Of a DNA stretch of 49,062 bases, positions 1-8,831 are shown one piece after another; positions within the stretch are counted from its first letter, which is position 1; the number at the start of each line of letters is the position of its first letter. A program made the translations under genes and the position numbers. Source of the DNA: an uncultured bacterium. GTDB lineage: Bacteria > Oederibacteriota > PGYV01 > Palsa-1178. Below the pieces are notes generated by a model. It was given only the letters and a program-made list of their open reading frames with translations. It searched no databases and was not told the origin of the DNA. Where the stretch lies: NCBI GenBank assembly GCA_937889595.1, contig CALAOR010000031.1:1-49062 (forward strand), in the 5' to 3' direction.

Positions 1-2
1 CA

Positions 3-1505
3 GTACCAACAGCGGTAGGAACAGCAGTGCCGACAGCGGTTAATACAGCAGTGCCGACAGCGGTTAATACAGCAGTGCCGACAGCAGTAAATACAGCAAT
101 ACCAACGGCGGTTGATACAGCAGTACCTACAGTGGTAGGAACAGCAGTGCCAACAGTAGTGGACACAGCAGTGCCTACAGCAGTAAATACCGCGGTTCCA
201 ACAGCGGTTGATACAGCAGTGCCGACAGCGGTTGATACAGCAGTGCCGACAGCGGTTAATACAGCAGTGCCGACAGCAGTAAATACCGCAATACCAACGG
301 CGGTTGATACAGCAGTACCAACAGCGGTAGACACAGCAGTGCCGACGGCAGTGGACACGGCAATACCAACGGCTGTGCCAACTGCTATACCTACAGCAAT
401 ATCTACTTTGGTTTCTCAAGTTGATATTGGAACTTCGGGTACATACGGTGTTCTTTCAAGCACCCTTACATGCAACGGGGCGTCATCATCTATTACAGGA
501 GACGCCGGATATACAAGTTTATCAGGGTCACATACGGTCAGCGGAACAAACTATGTACCCGCGCCTGCCCAGGCAGGCCAGGACCAGGCCGCTGCTCTTG
601 CTTTGATGAATGGGCAGGCATGTTCCTATACTTTCCCGATCGGGGCTATTGACCTGGAATCCGATACAACCCACGGGACAACAGGGGTTTATACTCCCGG
701 AGTGTATTGTATCACGGGCGCGATGAGCATAGGCGGAGGCGGAACAATAACTTTAAACGGCAAGGGAATTTATATTTTCAGGTCTACGGGCGCCCTTACA
801 ACAACGGATAATTCACAGGTTGTATTAACAGGCGGGGCAGATGACTGTGATGTGTTTTGGACCCCGGGCGCGGCCACAACACTTGGCGCTAATACAACAT
901 TCATAGGGACCGTCATTGATGATGCTGGTATTACAGCCGGTACTACGACCTCATGGACAGGAAGGGCATTGGCCTTTGGCGGAGTAGTCACTTTGGACAC
1001 GGATACCATTGCGGTACCTGCTTGCGGGTCCGTTAATACCGCGACCTTTACCCCAACAGCGACTGAAACGGTAACTCCAACCTGTACGGAGACGCCGGCG
1101 GACACGGATACGCAAACGCCTACATATACACCTACAGCGGTCAATACCTCGACGCAGACCGCCACTATTACCGCCACAACAACACCGACATCCACTCCGA
1201 TACCACTGCCTCCGGATAAGACCATATTTCCGAACCCTGTTAATCCCTATACGCAAAACCTGAATCTTGTCACTGATTATACTGTAAACATGAGCGAAGT
1301 CAGGCTTGAAATATTTACTTCCGGATACAGGAAAGCAAGGGAGATTGTAACAGGCCCCGTGCTTTCAGGAAAAAGAATTGTCGTCATTCCCGCGGATAAA
1401 TTAAAGGATCTGTCGAGAGGGACCTATTTCATGAAAATAACAGCGAAAGACATCAATGGAAGATCCGACAAAGGATATATAAACAGGTTAGTGATCCTTT
1501 ATTAA
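3..1505 (+). CDS. Secreted ice-binding-like (DUF3494) protein on an octapeptide stalk, 5' partial
   Basis: The reading frame is open from the first bases, so the N-terminus and signal peptide lie outside the window. The visible part begins with about fifteen Pro-Thr-Ala-Val-(Asn/Asp)-Thr-Ala-Val octapeptides (to about base 365). A domain from about 419 to 1015 follows that matches the DUF3494 ice-binding-like fold: the motifs GVYTPGVYCITGA, GKGIYIFRSTGAL, CDVFWTPGAATTLGANTTF and GRALAFGGVVTLDTDTI follow the family order. A Thr/Pro linker comes next (about 1020-1205). The last 95 or so residues (PNPVNPY...GTYFMKITAKD) resemble FlgD-Ig or secretion-sorting domains and are related to the end of the GH74-like protein at 42955. 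The family includes ice-binding proteins and adhesins; ice binding here is not shown. No clear terminator follows. Confidence 0.85.
   Translation, partial: VPTAVGTAVPTAVNTAVPTAVNTAVPTAVNTAIPTAVDTAVPTVVGTAVPTVVDTAVPTAVNTAVPTAVDTAVPTAVDTAVPTAVNTAVPTAVNTAIPTAVDTAVPTAVDTAVPTAVDTAIPTAVPTAIPTAISTLVSQVDIGTSGTYGVLSSTLTCNGASSSITGDAGYTSLSGSHTVSGTNYVPAPAQAGQDQAAALALMNGQACSYTFPIGAIDLESDTTHGTTGVYTPGVYCITGAMSIGGGGTITLNGKGIYIFRSTGALTTTDNSQVVLTGGADDCDVFWTPGAATTLGANTTFIGTVIDDAGITAGTTTSWTGRALAFGGVVTLDTDTIAVPACGSVNTATFTPTATETVTPTCTETPADTDTQTPTYTPTAVNTSTQTATITATTTPTSTPIPLPPDKTIFPNPVNPYTQNLNLVTDYTVNMSEVRLEIFTSGYRKAREIVTGPVLSGKRIVVIPADKLKDLSRGTYFMKITAKDINGRSDKGYINRLVILY
6..365 (+). repeat. 24-bp in-frame tandem repeat coding the octapeptide stalk
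   Basis: Fifteen 24-bp units, each coding PTAVxTAV/I, run without interruption; the array probably starts before the window. Units differ mainly at codon 5 (Asn, Asp or Gly) and at synonymous sites. Period 24 keeps the frame, so copy number can change without breaking the protein. The array may also be the reason the contig starts here. Confidence 0.9.
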
Positions 1506-1695
1506 AAAGCGGATTATTCTGCCGTAGAACAGGGCGATTTTTAACGCAGTTTAAAATGTATTTTTGTGTGTCTAAAGACGCCGCCTAATACCATTAGTTA
1601 TGCGTTGTATAATGTTCTTTGCATGTCAAAAAAGAATATGACCGCAAGTCTGGAACCGTGCTATTATGTATTCACAATAGTACATACGATTTTGC

Positions 1696-1723
1696 TTGAA
1701 AAAGCGCGGATTTTCTGTATAAT
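1696..1723 (+). promoter_or_regulatory. Probable sigma-70 promoter for the LacI gene at 1820
   Basis: TTGAAA at 1696-1701 and a consensus TATAAT at 1718-1723 are separated by 16 bp. Transcription would start near 1730, at the edge of the palindromic element at 1731. The rest of the stretch from 1506 to 1695 shows no gene or other structure that I can support. Confidence 0.6.
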
Positions 1724-1730
1724 GACACGG

Positions 1731-1784
1731 CATTTGGATACTGTCGGAAAAGCATGGTTTTATAGGGTTTCCCGGCAGTATTAT
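1731..1784. repeat. Palindromic A-B element, copy 1, at the LacI start site
   Basis: ATACTGTCGGAAA (1738-1750) faces TTTCCCGGCAGTAT (1768-1781) as an imperfect inverted repeat around ATGGTTTTATAGGG. The same two half-elements recur at 38703-38753 and 38918-38965, also before a LacI-family gene. It lies just after the -10 box, where a repressor operator would sit, but could equally be a dispersed palindromic repeat. Confidence 0.6.
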
Positions 1785-1819
1785 TGACCTGCAAATTTGG
1801 AAAATATTGAGGGGTGTTT

Positions 1820-2824
1820 ATGGCTGTTACTATAAAGGATATCGCAAAGGTGGTCGGCGTAACCCCGACCACGGTTTCTATGGTTGTGCGCGGGGACAAA
1901 AGAATAAGCATTGCTACAACTGAAAAAGTGCAAAAAGTCATTAAAGAAATGAATTACAGGCCGAATTATATAGGACGGAGCCTGGTTAAGGGCCGGACAA
2001 ATGTAATTGCCATCGCATCGGGGTTCTTCTCAAACATGTTCACCGTTGAGATCATGCGCGGCATGGAATCCAAACTGATACCCACAAATTACCGGATAAA
2101 CCAGTATGCGACCCGCGGCATCATGGAAAAAGAAGATGACATGTTCAGGGAAATATTGTATGGCGCAAGGCCCGAAGCGCTGATATGCGTGAGTTTAAAA
2201 CCATCACCGGAAATAATAGCGGAATATAACAAAGAAGGGCTTCCTGTAATATCGGTTGAAGAGAGTGCCGGAGGTATTTCAACCGTTAAAACCGACAATG
2301 AAAAGGGAGCCTTTATGGCAGTGGATTATCTTGTTAAAAAAGGCAGAAATAAAATAGGGATCGTGGCCGGGAAGTCTGCAGGCAGCCCTGGAAGCGCAAA
2401 CTCCTATGAAAGGCTGAAGGGCTACAAAGATGCCCTGACCATGCACGGCATCAGCTTTAATCCTGAACGCGTCGTGGAAGTCGCTGACTATACGTTTGAA
2501 GAGGGCCTTGAAGGGTTTAACAGGATGCTCAGGCGGGATGCGCTATTTGACGCTGTATTCTGCGCCGCGGGAGACATGACAGCGGCGGGCATCATAAGAA
2601 GGGCCGAAGAAAAAGGCATTAAGATCCCTGAGGATTTGTCGGTCATAGGCTACGACAATATGGTTATCGCATCCATAGTCAAGCCGGCTTTAACAACAGT
2701 CAACCAGCCTATATTTGAGATGGGAAGGTCTTCGATTGACCTGGCCATGGACTTAATAAATAAAAAGGAAACGGTTAAAACCATCACGTTCCAGCCAACG
2801 CTTGTTTTCAGAGCCAGCGCGTAG
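1820..2824 (+). CDS. LacI-family transcriptional regulator
   Basis: A 334-residue LacI/GalR repressor. The N-terminal HTH (VTIKDIAKVVGVTPTTVSMVV) is followed by a hinge region (RSLVKGRTN) and a periplasmic-binding-like effector domain. Typical segments of that domain are DYLVKKGRNKIGIVAG, AVFCAAGDMTAAGIIRRAEEKG, IPEDLSVIGYDNM and the end motif LTTVNQPIFEMGRSS. The start is ATG 1820, because GAGGGG at 1809-1814 is well placed before it; an in-frame GTG at 1814 lies inside that ribosome binding site. The aldolase and dehydrogenase genes follow after a 200-bp repeat-filled gap, so it may control them and itself. The effector is unknown. Confidence 0.9.
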   Translation: MAVTIKDIAKVVGVTPTTVSMVVRGDKRISIATTEKVQKVIKEMNYRPNYIGRSLVKGRTNVIAIASGFFSNMFTVEIMRGMESKLIPTNYRINQYATRGIMEKEDDMFREILYGARPEALICVSLKPSPEIIAEYNKEGLPVISVEESAGGISTVKTDNEKGAFMAVDYLVKKGRNKIGIVAGKSAGSPGSANSYERLKGYKDALTMHGISFNPERVVEVADYTFEEGLEGFNRMLRRDALFDAVFCAAGDMTAAGIIRRAEEKGIKIPEDLSVIGYDNMVIASIVKPALTTVNQPIFEMGRSSIDLAMDLINKKETVKTITFQPTLVFRASA

Positions 2825-2835
2825 GGTTAAAAATA

Positions 2836-2957
2836 ATTACTAATTACCAATCACCAATGACTAATTACTAATTACTAATGACTAATGACTAATTAAGACT
2901 TTAAATCCTGAGGTTTAATTAGTAATTAGTCATTAGTAATTATTCATTGATAATTTG
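2836..2957. repeat. Heptanucleotide tandem repeats in inverted orientation
   Basis: Eight consecutive 7-bp units of the ATTACTA type (ATTACTA, ATTACCA, ATCACCA, ATGACTA and so on) fill 2836-2891. After an 18-24 bp spacer, six units of the complementary TAATTAG type fill 2916-2957. The two arrays can pair as one long AT-rich hairpin between the LacI gene and the aldolase gene. There is no T-run directly after it, so calling it a terminator is not justified. Confidence 0.8.
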
Positions 2958-3036
2958 CCCCATCCCGCATTTTTCATTAACAAAACACGGCGTATTATGT
3001 TATAATTTTTTTAAATAAAACGGAGGTGTTGTGCAT

Positions 3037-3918
3037 ATGAAAAAAATATTTGACTACAAAACCGAATGGAGCGGCCTTAAGAACAGGATGGCCCAGATGT
3101 TCAACCCGTCTTCAGGCAGGACCGTACTGCTTGCTGTGGACCACGGGTATTTCCAGGGAGCGCCCGCCGGGCTCGAGGATTTAAGGAAGACGATAGAACC
3201 GCTGCTGCCTTTCTGCGACGCGGTAAGCCCGACAATAGGCGGGTTAAAATCAAGTTTTAACCCATGGATAAAAACGCCGATAATACTCAGGGCCACCGGC
3301 GGTAACAGTATGCGCAAGCCAGCCGAGCTGGACGACGAGATAGTTACTGTTTCCGTTCAGGAAATATTAAATCTGAACGCGATCGGGTTTACGACATCCT
3401 GCTATATAGGCCTGCCTCACCAGCTTGAATCCATAGGTAATCTTACCTCCCTGACAGACGAGGCGCACAGATACGGCCTTATTTCCATCGGCATTACAGC
3501 GGTGGGCAGCGACCCTGTGCTGGGTAAGTTTGTGAAAGGCGAGAGGGAAGACGGCGGGGAACTCTCCGCGGAAGATAAAAAAGACGCCCTCAAATATCTG
3601 AAGCACGCGTGCCGCGTGGTTTCCGAGAACGGGGCCGATATAGTAAAAACATACTACTGCGACGGCTTTGAGGAAGTGGTCGCGTCATGCCTTTCGCCCA
3701 TAGTGATCGCGGGCGGCACAAAAAGGCCAACAAAGGAGGCCCTTGAATTCACATATAACGCGGTAAAAGCCGGGGCAATAGGCGTGGACATGGGCAGGAA
3801 TATTTTCCAGAATGAGTTTCCCGTGGCCATGATACAGGCGGTCAGGGCCGTTGTGCATGATAATAAAACTGCGGCGCAGGCTTTGGACCTGTACAACAGC
3901 CTAAAGGATAAAAAATGA
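3037..3918 (+). CDS. LsrF-like class I (DeoC/FbaB fold) aldolase or thiolase
   Basis: A 293-residue TIM-barrel aldolase. It resembles E. coli LsrF over its whole length: FNPSSGRTVLLAVDHGYFQG near the N-terminus, IVKTYY with the probable Schiff-base lysine at residue 204, PIVIAGGTKRPTKEALE, and the phosphate-binding end GAIGVDMGRNIFQ. LsrF cleaves or transfers from phosphorylated autoinducer-2. Related DhnA-type enzymes are fructose-1,6-bisphosphate aldolases, so the substrate is uncertain. No lsr transporter or kinase is nearby. The start is ATG 3037 because GGAGGTG at 3022-3028 is 8 bp upstream; the GTG at 3031 is too close to it. Its stop overlaps the start of the dehydrogenase gene (ATGA), so the two are probably translated together. 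Confidence 0.8.
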   Translation: MKKIFDYKTEWSGLKNRMAQMFNPSSGRTVLLAVDHGYFQGAPAGLEDLRKTIEPLLPFCDAVSPTIGGLKSSFNPWIKTPIILRATGGNSMRKPAELDDEIVTVSVQEILNLNAIGFTTSCYIGLPHQLESIGNLTSLTDEAHRYGLISIGITAVGSDPVLGKFVKGEREDGGELSAEDKKDALKYLKHACRVVSENGADIVKTYYCDGFEEVVASCLSPIVIAGGTKRPTKEALEFTYNAVKAGAIGVDMGRNIFQNEFPVAMIQAVRAVVHDNKTAAQALDLYNSLKDKK

Positions 3919-4937
3919 AAGTAGGGATGTATTACAATAATTCGGACGTCAAGGTGGAGCTCCAGCCAATCCCGGAAATAGGCGCGTCCGACATACTGGT
4001 TAAGACCGTAGCCTGCGGCATATGCGGCAGCGATGTGCTTGAATGGTACAGGATAAAAAAGGCCCCGCTTGTCTTGGGGCATGAGTACGCTGGGGTAATT
4101 TCAGCAACCGGCACGGATGTCAAAAATTTTAAAATCGGGATGAGGGTTTTTGCGACCCATCATGTTCCTTGCGGGGAATGTTATTACTGTAAAAGCGGGC
4201 ATGAAACAGCCTGTGTTGTTTTTCAGTCAAAAAATAATTTTGCGCCCGGAGGTTTTTCCGAGTACCTTAAGGTCTCGGGCAAAAGCGTTGAAACAGGTGT
4301 TATGACGCTTCCGGAAAATATGTCTTTTGAGCAGGCAACATTCATAGAGCCTTTGGGGACTGTAGCCCGCGGGCAAAGGGCGCTTCATATAAAGAAAGGC
4401 GATTGCGTGCTGGTGCTTGGATGCGGCATTGCCGGATTGCTCCATGTTAAGCTGGCAAAAGCCAAAGGCGCGGGTGTGATAATAGCGACGGATACAAACC
4501 AATACAGGCTTGATGCCGCAAAAAAATTCGGGGCTCACAGCGTTGTAATGGCGGGACAGGACCCCGCGGAAGCGGTGAAAAAGGCCAATAACGGCAGGCT
4601 GGCCGATAAAGTCATCATATGCACGGGCGCCAAATCAGCCGCGGAACAGGGATTGCAGGCAGTGGACAAGGGCGGTTGCGTCCTATTTTTTGCCGTGCCA
4701 AAGCCGGGCGAGACCATTGCCATGGATTTTAACCCGTACTGGAGGGACGACATAAGCATAAAGACCAGCTATGGAGCGGCGCCGCGTGATAATAAGGAAG
4801 CTATTGAACTGATAAGCTCGGGTTTGGTACGCGTGGACGACATGATAACCCATACTCTTGGGATTGATGAAATAGCAAAAGGATTTAAGCTTGCCGCTGA
4901 AGGAAAGGAATGTCTGAAGGTGGTTATAAAGGAGTGA
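3915..4937 (+). CDS. Zinc-dependent medium-chain alcohol/polyol dehydrogenase
   Basis: A 340-residue MDR-family dehydrogenase of the sorbitol/threonine dehydrogenase type. Catalytic zinc ligands are C37 (CGICGSD), H56 (GHEYAG) and E145 (FIEP). The structural zinc loop has C86, C89, C92 and C100 (CGECYYCKSGHETAC). The Rossmann nucleotide-binding loop reads VLGCGIAGLLH, with an acidic residue at the end of the second strand (IATD), which suggests NAD rather than NADP. The gene overlaps the aldolase stop by 4 bp. An aldolase plus a polyol dehydrogenase behind a LacI regulator suggests sugar, polyol or inositol catabolism, but the substrate cannot be read from sequence. Confidence 0.85.
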   Translation: MKVGMYYNNSDVKVELQPIPEIGASDILVKTVACGICGSDVLEWYRIKKAPLVLGHEYAGVISATGTDVKNFKIGMRVFATHHVPCGECYYCKSGHETACVVFQSKNNFAPGGFSEYLKVSGKSVETGVMTLPENMSFEQATFIEPLGTVARGQRALHIKKGDCVLVLGCGIAGLLHVKLAKAKGAGVIIATDTNQYRLDAAKKFGAHSVVMAGQDPAEAVKKANNGRLADKVIICTGAKSAAEQGLQAVDKGGCVLFFAVPKPGETIAMDFNPYWRDDISIKTSYGAAPRDNKEAIELISSGLVRVDDMITHTLGIDEIAKGFKLAAEGKECLKVVIKE

Positions 4938-4941
4938 AAAA

Positions 4942-4969
4942 TTCGGAGTTCGGGGTTCGGAATTCGGAA
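4942..4969. repeat. TTCGGAR heptanucleotide repeat, copy 1
   Basis: Four 7-bp units (TTCGGAG, TTCGGGG, TTCGGAA, TTCGGAA) lie directly behind the dehydrogenase gene. A second, shorter array of the same heptamer is at 33465-33485. The remaining bases up to the pyrophosphatase gene (4970-5153) are AT-rich. They include a TATACT at 5126-5131 that could be a -10 box, but no convincing -35 precedes it. Confidence 0.75.
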
Positions 4970-5153
4970 TTAGGTAGTTAATTATAAAACTCCGGCTTCA
5001 ATTGGCCGCAGTTCAAAATAGCACCAAAAAGATTCTAACTATGCTGTTTTTATTAGAAAAATCTTTACAAACCATTTTCTTTATGTGAAAATAAGAACAT
5101 CGTTTTTCGGAATTATGAAATAAACTATACTTATCTCAAGGAGGTATTAGCAA

Positions 5154-7550
5154 ATGACAGACACAGCAGCAGCAGTAGCAGTACAGCAGGCTGTCCAGGT
5201 CGCGGCAACAGTTGTTCAGAAGTCGGCAGAGCACATCAAACTTGCTCCGCTGTCACATTCTGAACAGACATGGATCTGGATAGTCTGGGCAACATCAATA
5301 CTTGCCCTCGTTTACGGCGTTTACCTGATGTTTGAGATCCTCTCGAAGTCAAGGGGAACGCAGAAGATGATCGAGATCAATGCCGAGATCAAGAAGGGCG
5401 CGAAAGCGTATCTTGTGAGGCAGTTTTCAACAATCATCTGGCTGGTTCTCGGATTAATGGTTGTATTGTTCTTTAGCACGGTTGTTGATGCGTCGCTTGG
5501 ATATTCGGCGGAGCAGGTAATGAAGATAAAAATAGGAAGATCGCTCGCGTTCTTCCTGGGCGCACTGGCTTCTGGACTTACAGGAACCATAGGGATGCTC
5601 CTGGCTGTCGAAGGCAATGTAAGGGTCGCGGCAGGCGCGGTGGACAAAGGAAAGAAGGAAGCTATAACAATCGCTTTCAGGACCGGCTCGATCGCGGGAA
5701 TGTTCACGATCGGACTTGGGCTTCTCGGCGCGACATCGATATTTTTAATATTCCAAGCTGAAGCATCGGCTATATCCGATGTGTTGGTCGGATTCGGGTT
5801 CGGCGGATGCCTGCTCGCTCTCTTTATGAGGGTCGGCGGCGGAATATTCACAAAGGCGGCGGATGTAGGAGCCGACCTGGTTGGTAAAGTGGAAAAGAAC
5901 ATACCTGAAGATGATCCGAGGAACGCCGCAACAATAGCCGACAATGTCGGGGACAATGTGGGCGACTGCGCGGGGATGGCAGCGGACATTTTCGAGTCAT
6001 ATGAAGTGACGCTTGTCGCGGCCATGATACTCGGCGCGACAGTTTTTGGGAACATGGGTGTCATATTCCCGCTTTTTGTGCGCGCCGTCGGGGTCATAGC
6101 TTCGATCATCGGCACGTACGCTGTAGCTTCAAAAAGTGAGACCGAACACGCCATGAAGCCGATACAGAGAGGGTTCATGCTTGCTTCAGTATTATCCATA
6201 ATCGGATTTGCGATCATCACATGGAAGTACCTTGTTCCCGCAATCACCGAATGGATGGGCAAAAAACCCGAGCTGTTCGTGGGCGCGCCGGCAAACGGAG
6301 CCACAATACTCGGCTGGAAACTTTTCATTATTACCACAGTCGGTATATGCCTCTCGTTCGTCATCTCGCAGATGACGGAACATTTTACGACCACTGAGGC
6401 AAAACCGGTTAAAGACATAGTAAAATCAACGCTCACGGGTCCTGCGACTGTTATACTCGCGGGAACAGCGGAAGGTATGGAGTCCTCGGTTTGGGCCATC
6501 CTATCCATTGCCATATCGCTCGCGGTATCGATCCTTGTATTCGGGATAATGCCGGTAGGCACTGCGGCTGCTGTAGGCATGCAGACCCTGTACGGCATAG
6601 CTTTGATCGGCCTCGGGATGCTCACGGTTACAGGCATCATCGTGTCTGAAGACACGTTCGGCCCTGTATCCGACAACGCGCAGGGGATCGGCGAAATGGC
6701 CAAGCTACCGGAAAAAGGAAGAAAAGTACTGGACGAACTCGACGCGGTTGGAAATTCGACAAAAGCAATCACCAAAGGATTCGCGATCGCAACGGCTGTT
6801 ATTGCCGCTGTATCGCTTTTCTCTTCATTTAATGAAGTGACAGGAGTAGGCTGCATAAACCTTTCGAGCCCGATAGTATTCATCGGACTCCTGATCGGCG
6901 GCGCGGTACCGTTCCTTTTCTCCTCTTTGCTCATCAGGGCAGTGGGAAGAGCGGCGTTCCTGGTTGTTAACGAAGTAAGAAGGCAGTTCAAGGAAATCAA
7001 GGGCCTGATGTCCGGAAAGGCAAAACCTGAGTCGGCAAAAGTCGTGGACATATGCACCAGGGCGGCCTTAAAGGAACTCGTAAGCCCGGCTCTTCTGGCT
7101 ATACTGATGCCGGTTGCCATGGGCTTCCTGTTTAAAGCGGAAGGCCTGGCCGGATACCTCGCGGGCGTAATTCTCGTGGGTCAGCTGATGGCGGTATATC
7201 TTTCAAACGCGGGCGGCGCGTGGGATAATGCCAAAAAATCAGTGGAGCAGATGGGCTTTAAAGGCACAGACAGGCATAAAGCAGCGGTCATCGGCGACAC
7301 AGTCGGCGACCCGTTCAAAGACACGGCAGGACCTGCGTTAAACCCGCTTATCAAGGTCATGAACCTTGTAGCGCTTTTGATCGCGCCGATCATCATAAGG
7401 TTCCCGGGTTATGACTGGGTCACGATCACTGTGGTAGTCGTTTGCCTTGGTATAGTAGGAACAGGATTGTTGTTCTCCAAGCGGGACGATGAGACAGTGG
7501 AAAAGATCGCGGCGGAAGTCATCGCGAGGACGTCCAAAGGCAGGAAGTAA
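5154..7550 (+). CDS. hppA: Membrane-bound ion-pumping pyrophosphatase, K+-independent H+ type
   Basis: A 798-residue polytopic membrane enzyme that couples PPi hydrolysis to cation transport across the cytoplasmic membrane. The catalytic signature DVGADLVGK (about 237-245) is followed by [20 protein letters not shown]. The C-terminal acidic motif is [18 protein letters not shown]. At the family's K+-dependence site the sequence is GNSTKAIT, with Lys537 and Thr540. In known enzymes Lys here marks K+-independent, H+-pumping forms and Ala marks K+-dependent ones. The ion-gate helix reads [10 protein letters not shown], as in K+-independent proton pumps. The first 45 or so residues, rich in Ala, Val and Gln, are an extension beyond the usual start. 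The start is fixed by AAGGAGG at 5138-5144. It appears monocistronic, ending in a strong terminator. Confidence 0.95.
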   Translation: MTDTAAAVAVQQAVQVAATVVQKSAEHIKLAPLSHSEQTWIWIVWATSILALVYGVYLMFEILSKSRGTQKMIEINAEIKKGAKAYLVRQFSTIIWLVLGLMVVLFFSTVVDASLGYSAEQVMKIKIGRSLAFFLGALASGLTGTIGMLLAVEGNVRVAAGAVDKGKKEAITIAFRTGSIAGMFTIGLGLLGATSIFLIFQAEASAISDVLVGFGFGGCLLALFMRVGGGIFTKAADVGADLVGKVEKNIPEDDPRNAATIADNVGDNVGDCAGMAADIFESYEVTLVAAMILGATVFGNMGVIFPLFVRAVGVIASIIGTYAVASKSETEHAMKPIQRGFMLASVLSIIGFAIITWKYLVPAITEWMGKKPELFVGAPANGATILGWKLFIITTVGICLSFVISQMTEHFTTTEAKPVKDIVKSTLTGPATVILAGTAEGMESSVWAILSIAISLAVSILVFGIMPVGTAAAVGMQTLYGIALIGLGMLTVTGIIVSEDTFGPVSDNAQGIGEMAKLPEKGRKVLDELDAVGNSTKAITKGFAIATAVIAAVSLFSSFNEVTGVGCINLSSPIVFIGLLIGGAVPFLFSSLLIRAVGRAAFLVVNEVRRQFKEIKGLMSGKAKPESAKVVDICTRAALKELVSPALLAILMPVAMGFLFKAEGLAGYLAGVILVGQLMAVYLSNAGGAWDNAKKSVEQMGFKGTDRHKAAVIGDTVGDPFKDTAGPALNPLIKVMNLVALLIAPIIIRFPGYDWVTITVVVVCLGIVGTGLLFSKRDDETVEKIAAEVIARTSKGRK

Positions 7551-7584
7551 AAAACGCACGGCGCAAGCCGTGAATGTAATATGA

Positions 7585-7620
7585 ACAAAGGGCCGGTGAT
7601 GAACCGGCCCTTTGTCTTTT
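7585..7620 (+). terminator. Rho-independent terminator after hppA
   Basis: A perfect 13-bp stem (ACAAAGGGCCGGT / ACCGGCCCTTTGT) with a 5-base loop is followed by CTTTT. It sits 35 bp after the hppA stop. Confidence 0.9.
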
Positions 7621-7914
7621 GTATGTTAGCTTTGAGGAGCTTGCGCGACGAAAAGCTTACATACAAATGTACCCGCTCAAGTCGAGGAGCTATTGCGACG
7701 AGACAAGAGGTACTTTTTGTATGTTAGCTTTGAGGAGCTTGCGCGACGAAAAGCTTACATACAAATGTACCCGCTCAAGTCGAGGAGCTATTGCGACGAG
7801 ACAAGAGGTACTTTTTGTATGTTAGCTTTGAGGAGCTTGCGCGACGAAAAGCTTACATACAAATGTACCCGCTCAAGTCGAGGAGCTATTGCGACGAGAC
7901 AAGAGGTACTTTTT
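7621..7914. repeat. 98-bp direct repeat, three tandem copies
   Basis: Units at 7621-7718, 7719-7816 and 7817-7914 appear identical. Each unit contains an imperfect inverted repeat (GTATGTTAGCTTT / AAAGCTTACATAC) and two related sub-blocks (GAGGAGCTTGCGCGACGA and GAGGAGCTATTGCGACGA). Since 98 is not a multiple of three, the reading frame changes between copies and the short open frames across it are not believable genes. It lies between the hppA terminator and the toxin-antitoxin promoter. It may be a minisatellite, a binding array or a small structured RNA. Confidence 0.9.
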
Positions 7915-8004
7915 AGATCAAAACATCCGGAGAGCAGATAGTAGAAAAGTGAAAATATATATATAGGGGCAACGGAATCGTGTGTTGGAAAACAAAACTC
8001 CATA

Positions 8005-8033
8005 TTGACAGAAAACAGAACATTTGTTATAAT
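8005..8033 (+). promoter_or_regulatory. Consensus sigma-70 promoter of the toxin-antitoxin pair
   Basis: TTGACA (8005-8010) and TATAAT (8028-8033) are both perfect and separated by 17 bp. AACAAA (7991-7996) and TTTGTT (8023-8028) form inverted half-sites around the -35 box and could be the antitoxin operator; that part is weak. Confidence 0.85.
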
Positions 8034-8054
8034 TGATTTGAAAGGTGGTGCCGG

Positions 8055-8831
8055 ATGACTACGCAATCATTAATTAAAAAAATCAGGGGAAGCAGAAATC
8101 TTTCCCAACAGGAACTGGCCGATATGGTTGGTATTTCCAGATCGGCTTTGGTACAGATTGAGAACGGAAACCGCAGGATTTGCGCAGAAGAATTGAAAAA
8201 GTTATCAGAAATTTTTGAGGTGAGCGCGGATTACCTGCTGGGAGAACGGGATGACACGAAAATATCGCTGGAGTCTGATAAAAAAAATAAAATAAAAGAA
8301 GAAATAAGGATATCTGTGCCCGCCATCAAAAAAAATAAGTTCAAGCAGGTATTGTTATATCTGCTTGAAAAATGCGCAGGTAAACCGAACGTGGGGCAGA
8401 CTGTGATATATAAACTGCTTTATTTTGCGGATTTTAATTTTTACGAACTTTACGAGGAACAAATGACGGGAGTTACTTACAGGAAACAAAAATTCGGCCC
8501 TGTGCCATTAGAGTTCCCGGATATCATAAAAAGCATGGAGAAAGACGGCGAGATAAAGGAAATCGAGGACAAATATTATGATTACCCCCAAAAGAGATAT
8601 ATTCCGCTTGTAAAGGCGGATCTAAACCAGCTTAAAGCAAGCGAAAAAGACATAATAGATAAGGTGATTGACCAGTTATCAGATAAATCAGCTGCTGATA
8701 TCAGCGCGTACTCGCATGAAGATGTACCGTGGAAGGCTACAAACGACAAGGAAATAATTGATTATGAACTTGTTTTTTACAGGACTATGCCCTATACGGT
8801 GAGGGTATATAAGGAAGACAGGGAAGAATAG
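8055..8831 (+). CDS. XRE-HTH plus Panacea (DUF4065/SocA-like) antitoxin
   Basis: A 258-residue protein. Residues 7-62 are an XRE/Cro-type HTH (LSQQELADMVGISRSALVQIENGNR...VSADYLLGE). After a Lys-rich linker, residues 96-230 match the Panacea/SocA-like domain: KLLYFADFNFYELY, TGVTYRKQKFGPVP and the end region ISAYSHEDVPWKAT. Panacea domains neutralise many unrelated toxins, and an N-terminal HTH usually gives autorepression. The next gene begins at the base after this stop and codes a RelE/ParE-like protein, which supports a toxin-antitoxin reading. The ribosome binding site AAAGGTGGTG precedes ATG 8055. Confidence 0.88.
   Translation: MTTQSLIKKIRGSRNLSQQELADMVGISRSALVQIENGNRRICAEELKKLSEIFEVSADYLLGERDDTKISLESDKKNKIKEEIRISVPAIKKNKFKQVLLYLLEKCAGKPNVGQTVIYKLLYFADFNFYELYEEQMTGVTYRKQKFGPVPLEFPDIIKSMEKDGEIKEIEDKYYDYPQKRYIPLVKADLNQLKASEKDIIDKVIDQLSDKSAADISAYSHEDVPWKATNDKEIIDYELVFYRTMPYTVRVYKEDREE

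Noticed and set aside
1566-1787. 73-residue open frame between the DUF3494 gene and the LacI gene
   Set aside because: It spans the predicted promoter and palindrome, has no ribosome site and no recognisable domain.
2892-2957. Rho-independent terminator after the first LacI gene
   Set aside because: The long dyad is AT-rich and made of heptamer repeats; no GC-rich stem or T-run follows.
5321-7120. 599-residue open frame on the - strand inside hppA
   Set aside because: It is the complement of a well-supported pyrophosphatase gene; its composition is that of an antisense shadow and it has no ribosome site.
7621-7914. CRISPR array
   Set aside because: The whole 98-bp unit is repeated, so there are no unique spacers, and no cas genes are present.
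7619-7941. Short open frames across the 98-bp repeats
   Set aside because: The 98-bp period shifts the frame in each copy, so the same peptides recur in different frames; there is no ribosome site and no family.
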